From Niastella populi (GTDB lineage: Bacteria; Bacteroidota; Bacteroidia; Chitinophagales; Chitinophagaceae), in assembly GCF_002078015.1 (NCBI RefSeq), contig NZ_LWBP01000001.1:496001-560000 (forward strand): DNA of 64,000 nt, written 5' to 3'. Made by a program: the position numbers and the translations under genes. Shown here piece by piece: positions 27,332 to 35,107 of the stretch; position 1 is the first letter of the stretch, and every line of letters begins with the position of its first letter. The notes beneath the pieces are model-generated. The model saw only the letters and a list, made by a program, of their open reading frames with translations. It had not been told where the DNA came from and did no database searches.

Positions 27332-27978
27332 AATAAAAATTTTTAAGTTCAGGGATAGTTGTTATTGGGTAGGAGCATTGAGGAACCTTTGTTCAGGAAA
27401 TGTTCAGCAATGGTTTGATATGGATAAAAGGTAAAATAATGGATAGTATGTAAGAGTTGCCGGGCGCTCTTGCCCTGTGGCAGGCATAAGAATGCCATTT
27501 ATGCCGGGATGTCTCCAAATGACCTGTTATCATAACGCGATCGTTTAATGCATAGAGATAGATTACCCATTCAGCAACCCGGTGTATTCGCACACGGGTG
27601 CCGGTAAGTATTAAGAGCGTTGAAATCAATAAGAATGAATGCAGAAAAGAAAAAGGGAAAAGCAGGGGATATTGGGTACCCTTTACGGTTCTGCCATAAT
27701 AAAAAATAAAGCACGGAGCCGGTGAGATATCGAAATACTATAGAATACGAAAAAGTTACTTCATGTGAGCACAGACGTTAGTATATACGCAGCTTCAGAT
27801 GGAGGATATTAAATTGCTTGTTGAAGATATAACAAAATATTACATGTGTTATTTTAATTTTTCAGCTAATCGGTGATTTAACACCCATTATTTAATATTC
27901 TTGATCGGGGTCAAACAACCTTTAGGTAAGTAATAACCGGGATCATAATTTCGAATGATGCCGGTCAGGAAACCGGTC
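27332..27978. other. Intergenic region of 650 bases, no gene seen
   Basis: One 78-codon minus-strand frame (27393-27629) has no domain. The stretch is AT-rich and lies upstream of the T9SS protein gene and downstream of the GH130 gene, both on the minus strand. No clear terminator or RNA structure was recognised. Confidence 0.45.
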
Positions 27979-29094
27979 TTATCTGCCAACAGCCGGATCA
28001 AAAATAGCCACAGCTACCCGGCTGTCGGCGCAGCCATAATACAGGAACCATTTATTATTATAGTACACAAGGCCTTCCACAAATACGGTTCCCGCAGGAT
28101 ATTGCCCGCTTTTTTCAAAGGGTTCTGTTGGTACAAAAAATGGCTTGTCGAGCCTGCCAATAACTTTTGTGGGATCGTTCACATCGAATAAGACCTGACC
28201 GGCGGCATAGGTATTGGCCGTATAGGCGGTGTCACGGCCTTCGCGTGGCTTGTTCTTCCCATTATATAAAACGAGTATTCCTTTATCGGTAATAATTGCC
28301 GGCGGGCCGCATTCGGTAAGGTCGCTGTCGAAGTAATTCGGCCGGGTGCGAACAACAGCCTTCAGTTCGCCTTTCTCGTCGAGCATGGGTTCCCAGTTTA
28401 TCAAATCGTCGGAGGTGGCGATGTTCATGAACCTTTCGCCCCAGTACATCAGGTATTTGCCGTTTATTCGGGCGATCACCTGGCGGCCGTTCACGAGTTT
28501 GGTAACTATTGAGGCCGACTTGCTGGCCATATCTTTGAACCTGCCCTGGTAAGCTTTATAAAATGCAGGTCCATGTTTGGTCCAGCTGGTGAGGTTTTTC
28601 GATGTGGCAACGGCCAGCCGGGGTACTTTTTTATTCCATTGCGTATACAACATCACATAAGTGCCGTCTTCCGTTACGGCAATACGCGGGTCTTCGCAGC
28701 CGCCCGGCCATTCAAATTCTTTCTGGTTATCGTTGGCGGGAAAAAATACGGGTGTCGGCCGGCGTTTCATGTTGATGCCGTCCTTGCTTTCAGCAATACC
28801 TAACCGGGATGTTCGCTCACCGATGCCTTTGCCTGATTTGTCTTCTGCCCGGTAGAGCACATAAATTTTGTTGTCTTTTATAGTGGCAGCCGGGTTAAAA
28901 ACATCGTTTGACTCCCAGGCAACCTTTGTTTTGCTCATGGGATCGTTGAAAACGCTGTTGGCATTGGGTGAAAGCACCGGGTTGGCATTGGCCGGCCTTA
29001 CAAATGGGCCAAACGCCCAGTCGGGCAGCGGCGCCTGCGCCATAACGTTTATTAAGCCGGCCAGTAATAAGGTTGTTGCAAGCGTTCGTTTCAT
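27979..29094 (-). CDS. Secreted glycoside hydrolase family 130 protein
   Basis: A 371-residue protein with a signal peptide (LATTLLLAGLINVMAQ). The five-bladed propeller carries VFNPAATIKDNKIYVLYRAE, RTSRLGIAESKDGI, GCEDPRIAVTEDGTYVMLYT, DLTECGPPAIITDKGILVLY and VFVEGLVYYNNKWFLYYGCA, which are GH130 blade motifs. CEDPR and the Glu of TECGPP are conserved. The signal peptide points to the periplasm or outside, where free phosphate is less dependable, so a hydrolytic beta-mannosidase is more likely than a phosphorylase; this is inference. It differs clearly from the cytoplasmic GH130 protein at 11.2 kb. It stands alone on the minus strand, divergent from pcm. Confidence 0.87.
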   Translation of the reverse strand: MKRTLATTLLLAGLINVMAQAPLPDWAFGPFVRPANANPVLSPNANSVFNDPMSKTKVAWESNDVFNPAATIKDNKIYVLYRAEDKSGKGIGERTSRLGIAESKDGINMKRRPTPVFFPANDNQKEFEWPGGCEDPRIAVTEDGTYVMLYTQWNKKVPRLAVATSKNLTSWTKHGPAFYKAYQGRFKDMASKSASIVTKLVNGRQVIARINGKYLMYWGERFMNIATSDDLINWEPMLDEKGELKAVVRTRPNYFDSDLTECGPPAIITDKGILVLYNGKNKPREGRDTAYTANTYAAGQVLFDVNDPTKVIGRLDKPFFVPTEPFEKSGQYPAGTVFVEGLVYYNNKWFLYYGCADSRVAVAIFDPAVGR

Positions 29095-29260
29095 AATGGC
29101 ATGTTGGGTTACTGAATTGCTGTAAAAAAGCGCGGTAAGTTAAGGAAAAACAGCAAATTGCCAGTAAGCATCGTGGGCCGGATGTCATAAAAAAAGCCCC
29201 CGGATTCCCGGGCATGGCAGAATAATTGATGCAATGTAAGTACAGGCTCAATGACCCCAT

Positions 29261-29947
29261 ATGAAAGAGCGGCAACATGATAAAAAAATTTATCTGCATG
29301 GTTATGTCGACACGTTAAGACAGTCGAGGCTCAGGCAACGGCTGGCTGACAGTATTGCTAAAAAAGGCATTTCCGATACAAGGGTGCTGCAAGCCATCGG
29401 CCAGTTGCCAAGGCATGTGTTTATGCCGGCCGATATGGAAAACATGGCGTATGTCGACCGCGCGTTTCCCATAGGTGAAGGGCAAACCATTTCGCAGCCA
29501 TATACGGTGGCTTACCAAACGCAGTTGCTGCAGGTGCAACCGGGCGATAAAATTATGGAAGTAGGCACCGGCAGCGCTTACCAGGCCGCCATCCTGGCGG
29601 TGATGGGGGCTGAGGTATACACCATCGAACGGCAAAAAAAACTGTACGACCGCATCCGCAACTTTAATTTTCTTACCAATTTTCCCAATCTGCATTTTTG
29701 TTATGGCGATGGCTTCAGGGGGTGGCCCGCAGAAGCGCCATTCGATAGAATACTGATAACTGCTGCGCCGGAAGAGCTGCCGGTTCAATTAATTGAACAA
29801 CTGTGTATTGGCGGTTTGTTGGTAGCCCCGGTAGGAAAACAGGGAAGCCAGCGCATGATACGCGTAACCCGCGAGGCCGGCCGGCATTTCAGGGAGGAAG
29901 TATTCGATCATTTTTCATTTGTTCCCATGTTGGAAGGAAGGGTTTAA
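29261..29947 (+). CDS. pcm: Protein-L-isoaspartate O-methyltransferase
   Basis: A 228-residue SAM-dependent enzyme that methylates L-isoaspartyl residues so that damaged proteins can be repaired. Family blocks appear in order: LPRHVFMPADMENMAYVDRA, GQTISQPYTVAYQTQLLQ, the SAM-binding EVGTGSAYQAAILAVMGA, TIERQKKLYDR, YGDGFRGWPAEAPFDRILIT and GGLLVAPVG. The length is right and no signal peptide is present. It is followed by an unrelated methyltransferase, for which a promoter overlaps the end of this gene. Confidence 0.95.
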   Translation: MKERQHDKKIYLHGYVDTLRQSRLRQRLADSIAKKGISDTRVLQAIGQLPRHVFMPADMENMAYVDRAFPIGEGQTISQPYTVAYQTQLLQVQPGDKIMEVGTGSAYQAAILAVMGAEVYTIERQKKLYDRIRNFNFLTNFPNLHFCYGDGFRGWPAEAPFDRILITAAPEELPVQLIEQLCIGGLLVAPVGKQGSQRMIRVTREAGRHFREEVFDHFSFVPMLEGRV

Positions 29948-29958
29948 CGATAGTTTTG
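29930..29958 (+). promoter_or_regulatory. Candidate Bacteroidota promoter for the methyltransferase gene
   Basis: TTG at 29930-29932 and TAGTTTTG at 29951-29958 (fits TAnnTTTG) are 18 bases apart, close to the usual spacing. The -33 part lies inside the end of pcm, and the next start codon is 85 bases downstream. Confidence 0.42.
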
Positions 29959-30042
29959 TAACTTCATAAGCCTCGTGCCTTATTTAACGCCATACGCTAC
30001 CACTGAAGACCCTCTCCATTCTTAACTTCAAAAATGTGAACC

Positions 30043-30888
30043 ATGAATGAAACAACACCCGTGCAGTCAACTGCAGTTAATGCCAACAAAGCATTATGGG
30101 AAAAAGGCGATTTTACCCGCATAGCAGAAACCATGCGTGACAGTGGTGCGGCGCTGATCGACAAATTGGGCATCACCCCTGGTATGGATGTACTCGATCT
30201 TGGATGTGGCGACGGTACTACAGCCCTTCCTGCCGCCCGGCTTGGGGCCAATGTAACCGGGGTAGATATTGCCAGCAACCTGGTGAAGGCGGGTAACAAA
30301 CGAATAAAGGAGGAAGGGCTAACGAATATAACTATCCGCGAAGGCGACGCCACCAACCTCGAAGGCATACCAGATGAAAGTTTCGACCTCGTCGTAAGCA
30401 TTTTCGGCGCAATGTTCGCCCCCAAACCATTCGATGTAGCCAAAGAAATGGTACGCGTAACGCGCACCGGCGGCCGGATCGTAATGGGCAACTGGATCCC
30501 CGGCGATCCCACGCTGGTGGCGCAGATCTTAAAGATCAGTTCTGCCTACACGCCGCCGCCGCCGGAAGGTTTTATAAGCCCCATGCTTTGGGGTGTGGAA
30601 GGCAATATCACTGAGCGTTTTGGAAGCGCCGGTATCCCGCCTGAAAATATTTCATTCGAAAAAGATACCTATACTTTCATTGCGCTGTTTTCGCCGGTTG
30701 AACTGGTTGAAAAGTTTAAGACTTTTTATGGCCCAACCATGAATGCTTTCGAAGCCGCAGAAAAAAATGGTAAAGCCGCTGAGTTGCAACGCGAGCTGGA
30801 AGAATTGTTTATCCGCGAGAACAAAAGCGGTGATCCTGGCAAAACTTCCATTCCCGCTACCTTTATGCGGGTGACGGTGAAAAAATAA
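30043..30888 (+). CDS. Class I SAM-dependent methyltransferase
   Basis: A 281-residue protein with the seven-strand methyltransferase fold. Motif I is VLDLGCGDGTTALPAARLGA (about residues 50-69), followed by NVTGVDIASNLVKAGNKRI, IREGDATNLEGIPDESFDLV and VRVTRTGGRIVMGNW. A PPPP run in AYTPPPPEGF probably needs EF-P for smooth translation. The C-terminal domain (about 180-281) is helical. The substrate is not identifiable; small molecules such as quinones or sterol-like lipids are possible for this subgroup. It is followed by a terminator. Confidence 0.9.
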   Translation: MNETTPVQSTAVNANKALWEKGDFTRIAETMRDSGAALIDKLGITPGMDVLDLGCGDGTTALPAARLGANVTGVDIASNLVKAGNKRIKEEGLTNITIREGDATNLEGIPDESFDLVVSIFGAMFAPKPFDVAKEMVRVTRTGGRIVMGNWIPGDPTLVAQILKISSAYTPPPPEGFISPMLWGVEGNITERFGSAGIPPENISFEKDTYTFIALFSPVELVEKFKTFYGPTMNAFEAAEKNGKAAELQRELEELFIRENKSGDPGKTSIPATFMRVTVKK

Positions 30889-30905
30889 AACCGAAAGGTC
30901 ATACG

Positions 30906-30940
30906 AAGCCTTCAGCACGCAATTGTTGAAGGCTTTTTTG
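30906..30940 (+). terminator. Rho-independent terminator after the methyltransferase gene
   Basis: AAGCCTTCA (30906-30914) pairs with TGAAGGCTT (30927-30935) around a 12-base loop and runs into TTTTTT. It starts 18 bases after the stop codon. Confidence 0.85.
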
Positions 30941-31012
30941 TTTTGAGCTGTAAGTGTTGTATTATAGCGAAAATTTAAGGGTATTGACCTTTCATCGTGA
31001 ATCATCATCAAC

Positions 31013-31870
31013 ATGTCTAAAAAAGCGAGCACCATTCCCGTTCAATCATTGACAAAAGAGTTTGACGAAGGAATTGCTGTAGGAAGAATGTCGTCTGGTA
31101 ATTTTCGCTCCGCTGATGAAGCCCGGCATTCGCATCGTCACGACTTCCATATTTTCATCCTGCAGCTAAAAGGATCATCCTTTTACGAAGTTGATTTTGA
31201 AAAACGTCAGTTGAACAGATCCGCCATTCTGTATATTCATCCCAACCAGGTACATCGTTTTGATAACGTAAAAAATGCCGATTTTTATTTGCTGGCCATC
31301 AGCAACGATAACCTCAATGCCGCTTACCTGAAACTGCTCGATGAAATTACCCCGGCCCGATCGCTGGTTTTACCCGGTGCAGAACTGGCTGTTTTTATTC
31401 AGGCGATATCATTATGCATAACCCTTTTTGAAAGAAAAGACAATAAACTCCGGCTGCCGTTGCTAAGAGATAGTTGTAATACGTTTGTCGGTTTGTTTGT
31501 TTCTCAATATACCCGGCAATTGAAACCTGCAGAAGGAACTTCGCGTTTTGAAGAGATCACCAGGGCGTTTAAACTGTCGTTGGACAAACATTTTATCCAG
31601 TACAAACGTCCATCCGATTACGCCGGTATTTTGAATATTTCCGCCGCTTACCTGAATGAATGCGTGCGCAACGTAACCGGTTTTCCCGTCAGCTATCATA
31701 TTCAGCAACGGGTTATAATGGAAGCAAAACGGCTCCTGTATCATTCGGGCAAATCGGTAAAAGAGATCGCCGATGAACTGGGGTATGATGATTATCCTTA
31801 TTTTTCCCGCCTGTTTACCAAAGTTACCGGAATGACCGCCCTTACTTTCCGGAATAAAAACCGCGATTAG
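31013..31870 (+). CDS. AraC-family transcriptional regulator
   Basis: A 285-residue protein with an N-terminal cupin-like sensing domain (SHRHDFHIFILQLKGSSFYE, ILYIHPNQVHRFDNV) and a C-terminal pair of helix-turn-helix motifs (about residues 185-285; YAGILNISAAYLNECVRNVT, VKEIADELGYDDYPYFSRLF). The last motif is the AraC signature. It precedes a siderophore-interacting flavoprotein gene by 76 bases on the same strand, so it probably controls that gene. The ligand is unknown. Confidence 0.93.
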   Translation: MSKKASTIPVQSLTKEFDEGIAVGRMSSGNFRSADEARHSHRHDFHIFILQLKGSSFYEVDFEKRQLNRSAILYIHPNQVHRFDNVKNADFYLLAISNDNLNAAYLKLLDEITPARSLVLPGAELAVFIQAISLCITLFERKDNKLRLPLLRDSCNTFVGLFVSQYTRQLKPAEGTSRFEEITRAFKLSLDKHFIQYKRPSDYAGILNISAAYLNECVRNVTGFPVSYHIQQRVIMEAKRLLYHSGKSVKEIADELGYDDYPYFSRLFTKVTGMTALTFRNKNRD

Positions 31871-31946
31871 TCCAATAGCTACGCCGGTACGTTCATTTCC
31901 CAACACGACAAGGCTTTTTACTTTGCAGCATAAATAAAAAGTAAAA

Positions 31947-32666
31947 ATGCCAAAAGCGCCGAAATGGTTGAACGATACGGTTGAGTCGTTGTTGAGCGGT
32001 AAAATGCCTATGTTGCAGGTAATCGCTGCCGAATATATCAATCCTGCAATAAAACGAATACGTTTTCACGGTGATATAAGCAGGCTCAATTTCCATGTTG
32101 GCTATGCCATGGCTGTTCGGGTAAGCGGTACCGAATACCGGAACTATACCGTATCGTACCATGATGCGGAGAAAGGTATTGTGGAAATGATCGCTCACCT
32201 GCATGGTAATGCGCCGGGAAGCATTTATGTCGATAGCCTTACAACCGGCGATGCGCTCAGGCTGGTTCCGCCCCGCGGTAAGAAAATGTACGATAGTGCT
32301 GTGAAGCAACATTTCTTTTTCGGCGATGAAACTTCGCTGGGACTGGCCTGTTCCCTGCAGCAATCCCTGCAAAAAAACGATCAACGCTATCGTTTTTATT
32401 TTGAACTTGATCATGAAAACAAAAACGTGCCCGCTCTTTTGGGACTGGATAATTATACTTTGGTGGCAAAGGGAACAACGTTTTTCGATGCAGCCCTTGT
32501 CAATGAACTTCCGCTTTTCAGGATCAGGAACTGGCACCGGGGGAATTTCATTTTAACCGGGAATGCAAGGTCGGTACAAACGATACGAAAGGTGTTAAAA
32601 CAAAACAATATTTCAGGAAACATCCTGGCACAGGCCTACTGGGCCGAAGGCAAAACAGGTTTATAA
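31947..32666 (+). CDS. Siderophore-interacting protein (FAD-dependent ferric reductase type)
   Basis: A 239-residue cytoplasmic flavoprotein. The N-terminal barrel has the FAD-binding RNYTVSYHD and a phosphate-contacting LVPPRGKKM. The C-terminal NAD(P)H-type domain holds HFFFGDETSLGLACSLQQ and FILTGNARSVQTIRKVL, and ends QAYWAEGKTGL, typical of the SIP family. Such proteins reduce ferric siderophores in the cytoplasm to release iron. No siderophore transporter is adjacent; the nearest TonB-dependent receptor that is not SusC-like is 26 kb away. Its 3' end overlaps the convergent chitinase gene by 31 bases. Confidence 0.9.
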   Translation: MPKAPKWLNDTVESLLSGKMPMLQVIAAEYINPAIKRIRFHGDISRLNFHVGYAMAVRVSGTEYRNYTVSYHDAEKGIVEMIAHLHGNAPGSIYVDSLTTGDALRLVPPRGKKMYDSAVKQHFFFGDETSLGLACSLQQSLQKNDQRYRFYFELDHENKNVPALLGLDNYTLVAKGTTFFDAALVNELPLFRIRNWHRGNFILTGNARSVQTIRKVLKQNNISGNILAQAYWAEGKTGL

Positions 32667-33868
32667 CTGAAAGATCTTTTTGGCACATAGTCATTCCCAT
32701 GCACCTGAAAAGGCGCCTCACCGGATATGCCCAAAACGCCGCCATACCCCGATAAGTCGTTCCAGTATAAATGATCGCTGCGATGGCGAACAGCGGCGGC
32801 AATAGCTTTCAAAAGTCTTTGGCGGGAATCGTCCTGCCGCAGTTCCCAGATCAGTAATCCGTTCAAACCTTTGTCGATGGCGTAATTGGTTTTGAGCGTT
32901 ACGGAGCGTTCATCATCGAAAGTGGCAAACAATTTTTGGGTTGAACTAAAACACCAGGGCGCTTTGGCAACATCATCCCAATAAAAAGTAAACCCGTTTT
33001 CTTTTGTAAAACGTTGCCGGTACGTTTTGTAAACGGCGAAGCCTTTAAATTTTGCTGGTTGGTACAATCCATTATTCCTGGTGCTGTTCACCGTATAGGT
33101 GCGCGAATAAAATGCGGCGCCGATAACCACTTTGTTTCGGTCAATGCGTAAGGAATCCAAAAAACGGATGGTATTGTCGATAGAAATAGTTTGCGAAGGA
33201 GTGGAGTACAACGCTGTATGGTGGCCGGTGAACGGGCTTTTCCTGTTCACCATATCGTAACTCATTAAATGAACCCTGTCGGCCAGCGACATTACCTTTT
33301 TCCACTCTATTGAATTGTATAAATATTCGGGAAATACGCCGGCGGCAAAACTAAGCTCATACTTTTTACCCAGCACATTGCGCAGGGCCTTCATCAGTTC
33401 GGTAAAGTTTTGTTTATCGGCAACGTTATAGGGGTGGCCGGCCGGGCCTTCATCGATGGCGGGGTATTCCCAGTCGATGTCGATACCATCGAGCCTGTAT
33501 TTTTGTAGTATATCAAGTACCGATTGGGCAAAAGCGGTTCTGTTAGCCGGCACGGCAAACAGATCTGAGCAGGGTTTACAACCGCCCCAGCCGCCAAAGG
33601 CCAGCGCCACTTTTAAATGCGGGTGCTTTTTTTTCAGGGATACCAGTTTTTTCAAAATGTTTCCGGCTGCGGCGCTCACATGCAGCCGGTTATTCTTCAG
33701 CAACGCAAAACTGTAAATAATATGGGTGAGCGACTGAATGTTATAGCGATCGATATCGGTGGCATTGCCGCTGTAATAGGCAATAACGGAAAACCGGCGG
33801 GTGGTATCCGCTGCGGCGCCCGTTAAGCAATATCCCATGCCCAATAGTATCAGTAACAATATGCGCAT
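32636..33868 (-). CDS. Glycoside hydrolase family 18 chitinase-like enzyme
   Basis: A 410-residue protein with a signal peptide (RILLLILLGMGYCLTGAAA). The barrel shows the DGIDIDWE motif at residues 127-134, with Glu134 the catalytic acid and Asp132 its partner, preceded by VALAFGGWGG (SxGG-like). Later blocks VHLMSYDMVN and GLLIWELRQDD fit GH18. GH18 enzymes cut chitin or related beta-1,4-GlcNAc chains with substrate assistance by the N-acetyl group. No chitin-binding module or T9SS tail is visible, so it is probably periplasmic or soluble. Confidence 0.93.
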   Translation of the reverse strand: MRILLLILLGMGYCLTGAAADTTRRFSVIAYYSGNATDIDRYNIQSLTHIIYSFALLKNNRLHVSAAAGNILKKLVSLKKKHPHLKVALAFGGWGGCKPCSDLFAVPANRTAFAQSVLDILQKYRLDGIDIDWEYPAIDEGPAGHPYNVADKQNFTELMKALRNVLGKKYELSFAAGVFPEYLYNSIEWKKVMSLADRVHLMSYDMVNRKSPFTGHHTALYSTPSQTISIDNTIRFLDSLRIDRNKVVIGAAFYSRTYTVNSTRNNGLYQPAKFKGFAVYKTYRQRFTKENGFTFYWDDVAKAPWCFSSTQKLFATFDDERSVTLKTNYAIDKGLNGLLIWELRQDDSRQRLLKAIAAAVRHRSDHLYWNDLSGYGGVLGISGEAPFQVHGNDYVPKRSFSYKPVLPSAQ

Positions 33869-34022
33869 CCATTCCTGCGTAAAATTTCCATGCCACGCGC
33901 CCGCAGGAAAGGTATAGAGGGGTAACAGATATAATAGATATTTAATCAGTACTGCTTTCCCATAAAAAAAGGTGGCGTATTTTAGCGAAATTCAAAAAGC
34001 GCCTTAACAGGGTGATACATTA

Positions 34023-34295
34023 ATGGCAGTTATTCTACTTTTTACAGGCAAAGGTTTTTCTCTGATGCTGGGGTGGGTAGGCTCGTTCGCTTATTTGCTG
34101 GCGTATTTACTGCTCAGCCTTAACAAACTGAAAGCCGGTCAGAAGGCATACCATGTTTTGAATATCGTAGGGGCATTAGGCCTCACCGTAAATGCCCTTT
34201 TTATTCAGGATTATCCTAATGTACTGGTAAATATCGTTTGGGGATCGATCGCTTTGATGGCTATTTTACTAATTGTGCGGAAGCGGTCAGATTGA
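34023..34295 (+). CDS. CBU_0592-like small membrane protein
   Basis: A 90-residue protein with three hydrophobic segments. The pattern LGWVGSFAYLLAYLLLSL, YHVLNIVGALGLTVNALF and DYPNVLVNIVWGSIALMA fits the CBU_0592 family of small inner membrane proteins, whose function is unknown. Its 3' end overlaps the convergent TetR gene by 35 bases. Confidence 0.8.
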   Translation: MAVILLFTGKGFSLMLGWVGSFAYLLAYLLLSLNKLKAGQKAYHVLNIVGALGLTVNALFIQDYPNVLVNIVWGSIALMAILLIVRKRSD

Positions 34296-34878
34296 GCAGC
34301 GATATGGCCTGTTTCTTATACAACGCCAGTTTTTGTTTATACTCCTCTTTATCACTTACAAGGCATAAATAATAATAGGCGCCGTCGACCAGTACGAATA
34401 TCAGGTCGGCAGTTAGTGCCGGATCTTTTACCGAAAGAATGCCCTGGGCCTTACAATCCATGATCAGTTGTTGCAGGTTCTGCCGTAACGTATCCAACAG
34501 CCTTTTGTACTTTTCTTTAATGGTTTTATCGCGAAAGGCAAGCGCATAACAGCTATACGAAACGCTGTCATCGAAAAGCGTATTCCATTTTGCCGAGAAA
34601 ATATTATCGATCACCTTCAACAGGGCCTTCTTCGGCTCGGTGGCGTCTTCCGTGGGAATGTTATAGATCAGCAGGTATTTATCGAGTATATATTCAATCA
34701 ATCCATATACAAGCGATTCTTTTGTTTGGAAATAATGCAACACCAGGCTGGGATTCATATCGAGCAATGCGGCAGTTTTCGCTATGGAAGCATTCTCCAG
34801 CCCTTCTTTTTTTGCCAGTTTGTAAAATGCTTTGATGATCTCTTTCTGACGCGGTGTTTTTAAACTTTTCCTGCCCAT
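34261..34878 (-). CDS. TetR-family transcriptional regulator
   Basis: A 205-residue regulator from the ATG at 34876-34878; a longer frame to 34908 exists, but MGRKSLKTPRQKEIIKAFYK is the usual TetR beginning. The DNA-binding domain has the helix-turn-helix ASIAKTAALLDMNPSLVLHY followed by FQTKESLVYGLIEYIL. The C-terminal ligand domain is all-helical (ALAFRDKTIKEKYKRLLDTL). It is divergent from the second susC gene with 229 bases between the start codons and may control it. A candidate palindromic operator lies in that gap. Confidence 0.9.
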   Translation of the reverse strand: MGRKSLKTPRQKEIIKAFYKLAKKEGLENASIAKTAALLDMNPSLVLHYFQTKESLVYGLIEYILDKYLLIYNIPTEDATEPKKALLKVIDNIFSAKWNTLFDDSVSYSCYALAFRDKTIKEKYKRLLDTLRQNLQQLIMDCKAQGILSVKDPALTADLIFVLVDGAYYYLCLVSDKEEYKQKLALYKKQAISLLNLTASAQLVK

Positions 34879-35002
34879 ACAATAAGTTACAGTAATTATT
34901 GCCGACAAATATAATGTTACTGCCTGTTCAAATGCGCCGGTAATCCGGAAATTTTTTTCATGTTAATTAATTACGAACTTATTATTAGCAAATAAATAAA
35001 TT

Positions 35003-35022
35003 AATTGAACGAACAGTCAATT
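35003..35022. promoter_or_regulatory. Candidate palindromic operator for the TetR regulator
   Basis: AATTGA (35003-35008) and TCAATT (35017-35022) are perfect inverted arms 8 bases apart, in the control region shared by the TetR gene and susC. Size and place fit a TetR-type operator. The region is AT-rich, so chance is possible. Confidence 0.35.
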
Positions 35023-35107
35023 TATTTTTAGCGGTTGTTTTTTTCTTCATATTTGACAAATCAAAGATCTACATCAAAACGCATTTATAATTCCAAACAT
35101 TTCAAGT

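Noticed and set aside
29180-29215. GC-rich hairpin next to an A7 run, terminator-like for the minus strand
   Set aside because: It lies upstream of both divergent genes, so there is no minus-strand gene for it to terminate; the stem is also imperfect.
35035-35055. Possible susC promoter (TTG and CATATTTG)
   Set aside because: The -7 element has one mismatch and the spacing of about 10 bases is far too short.
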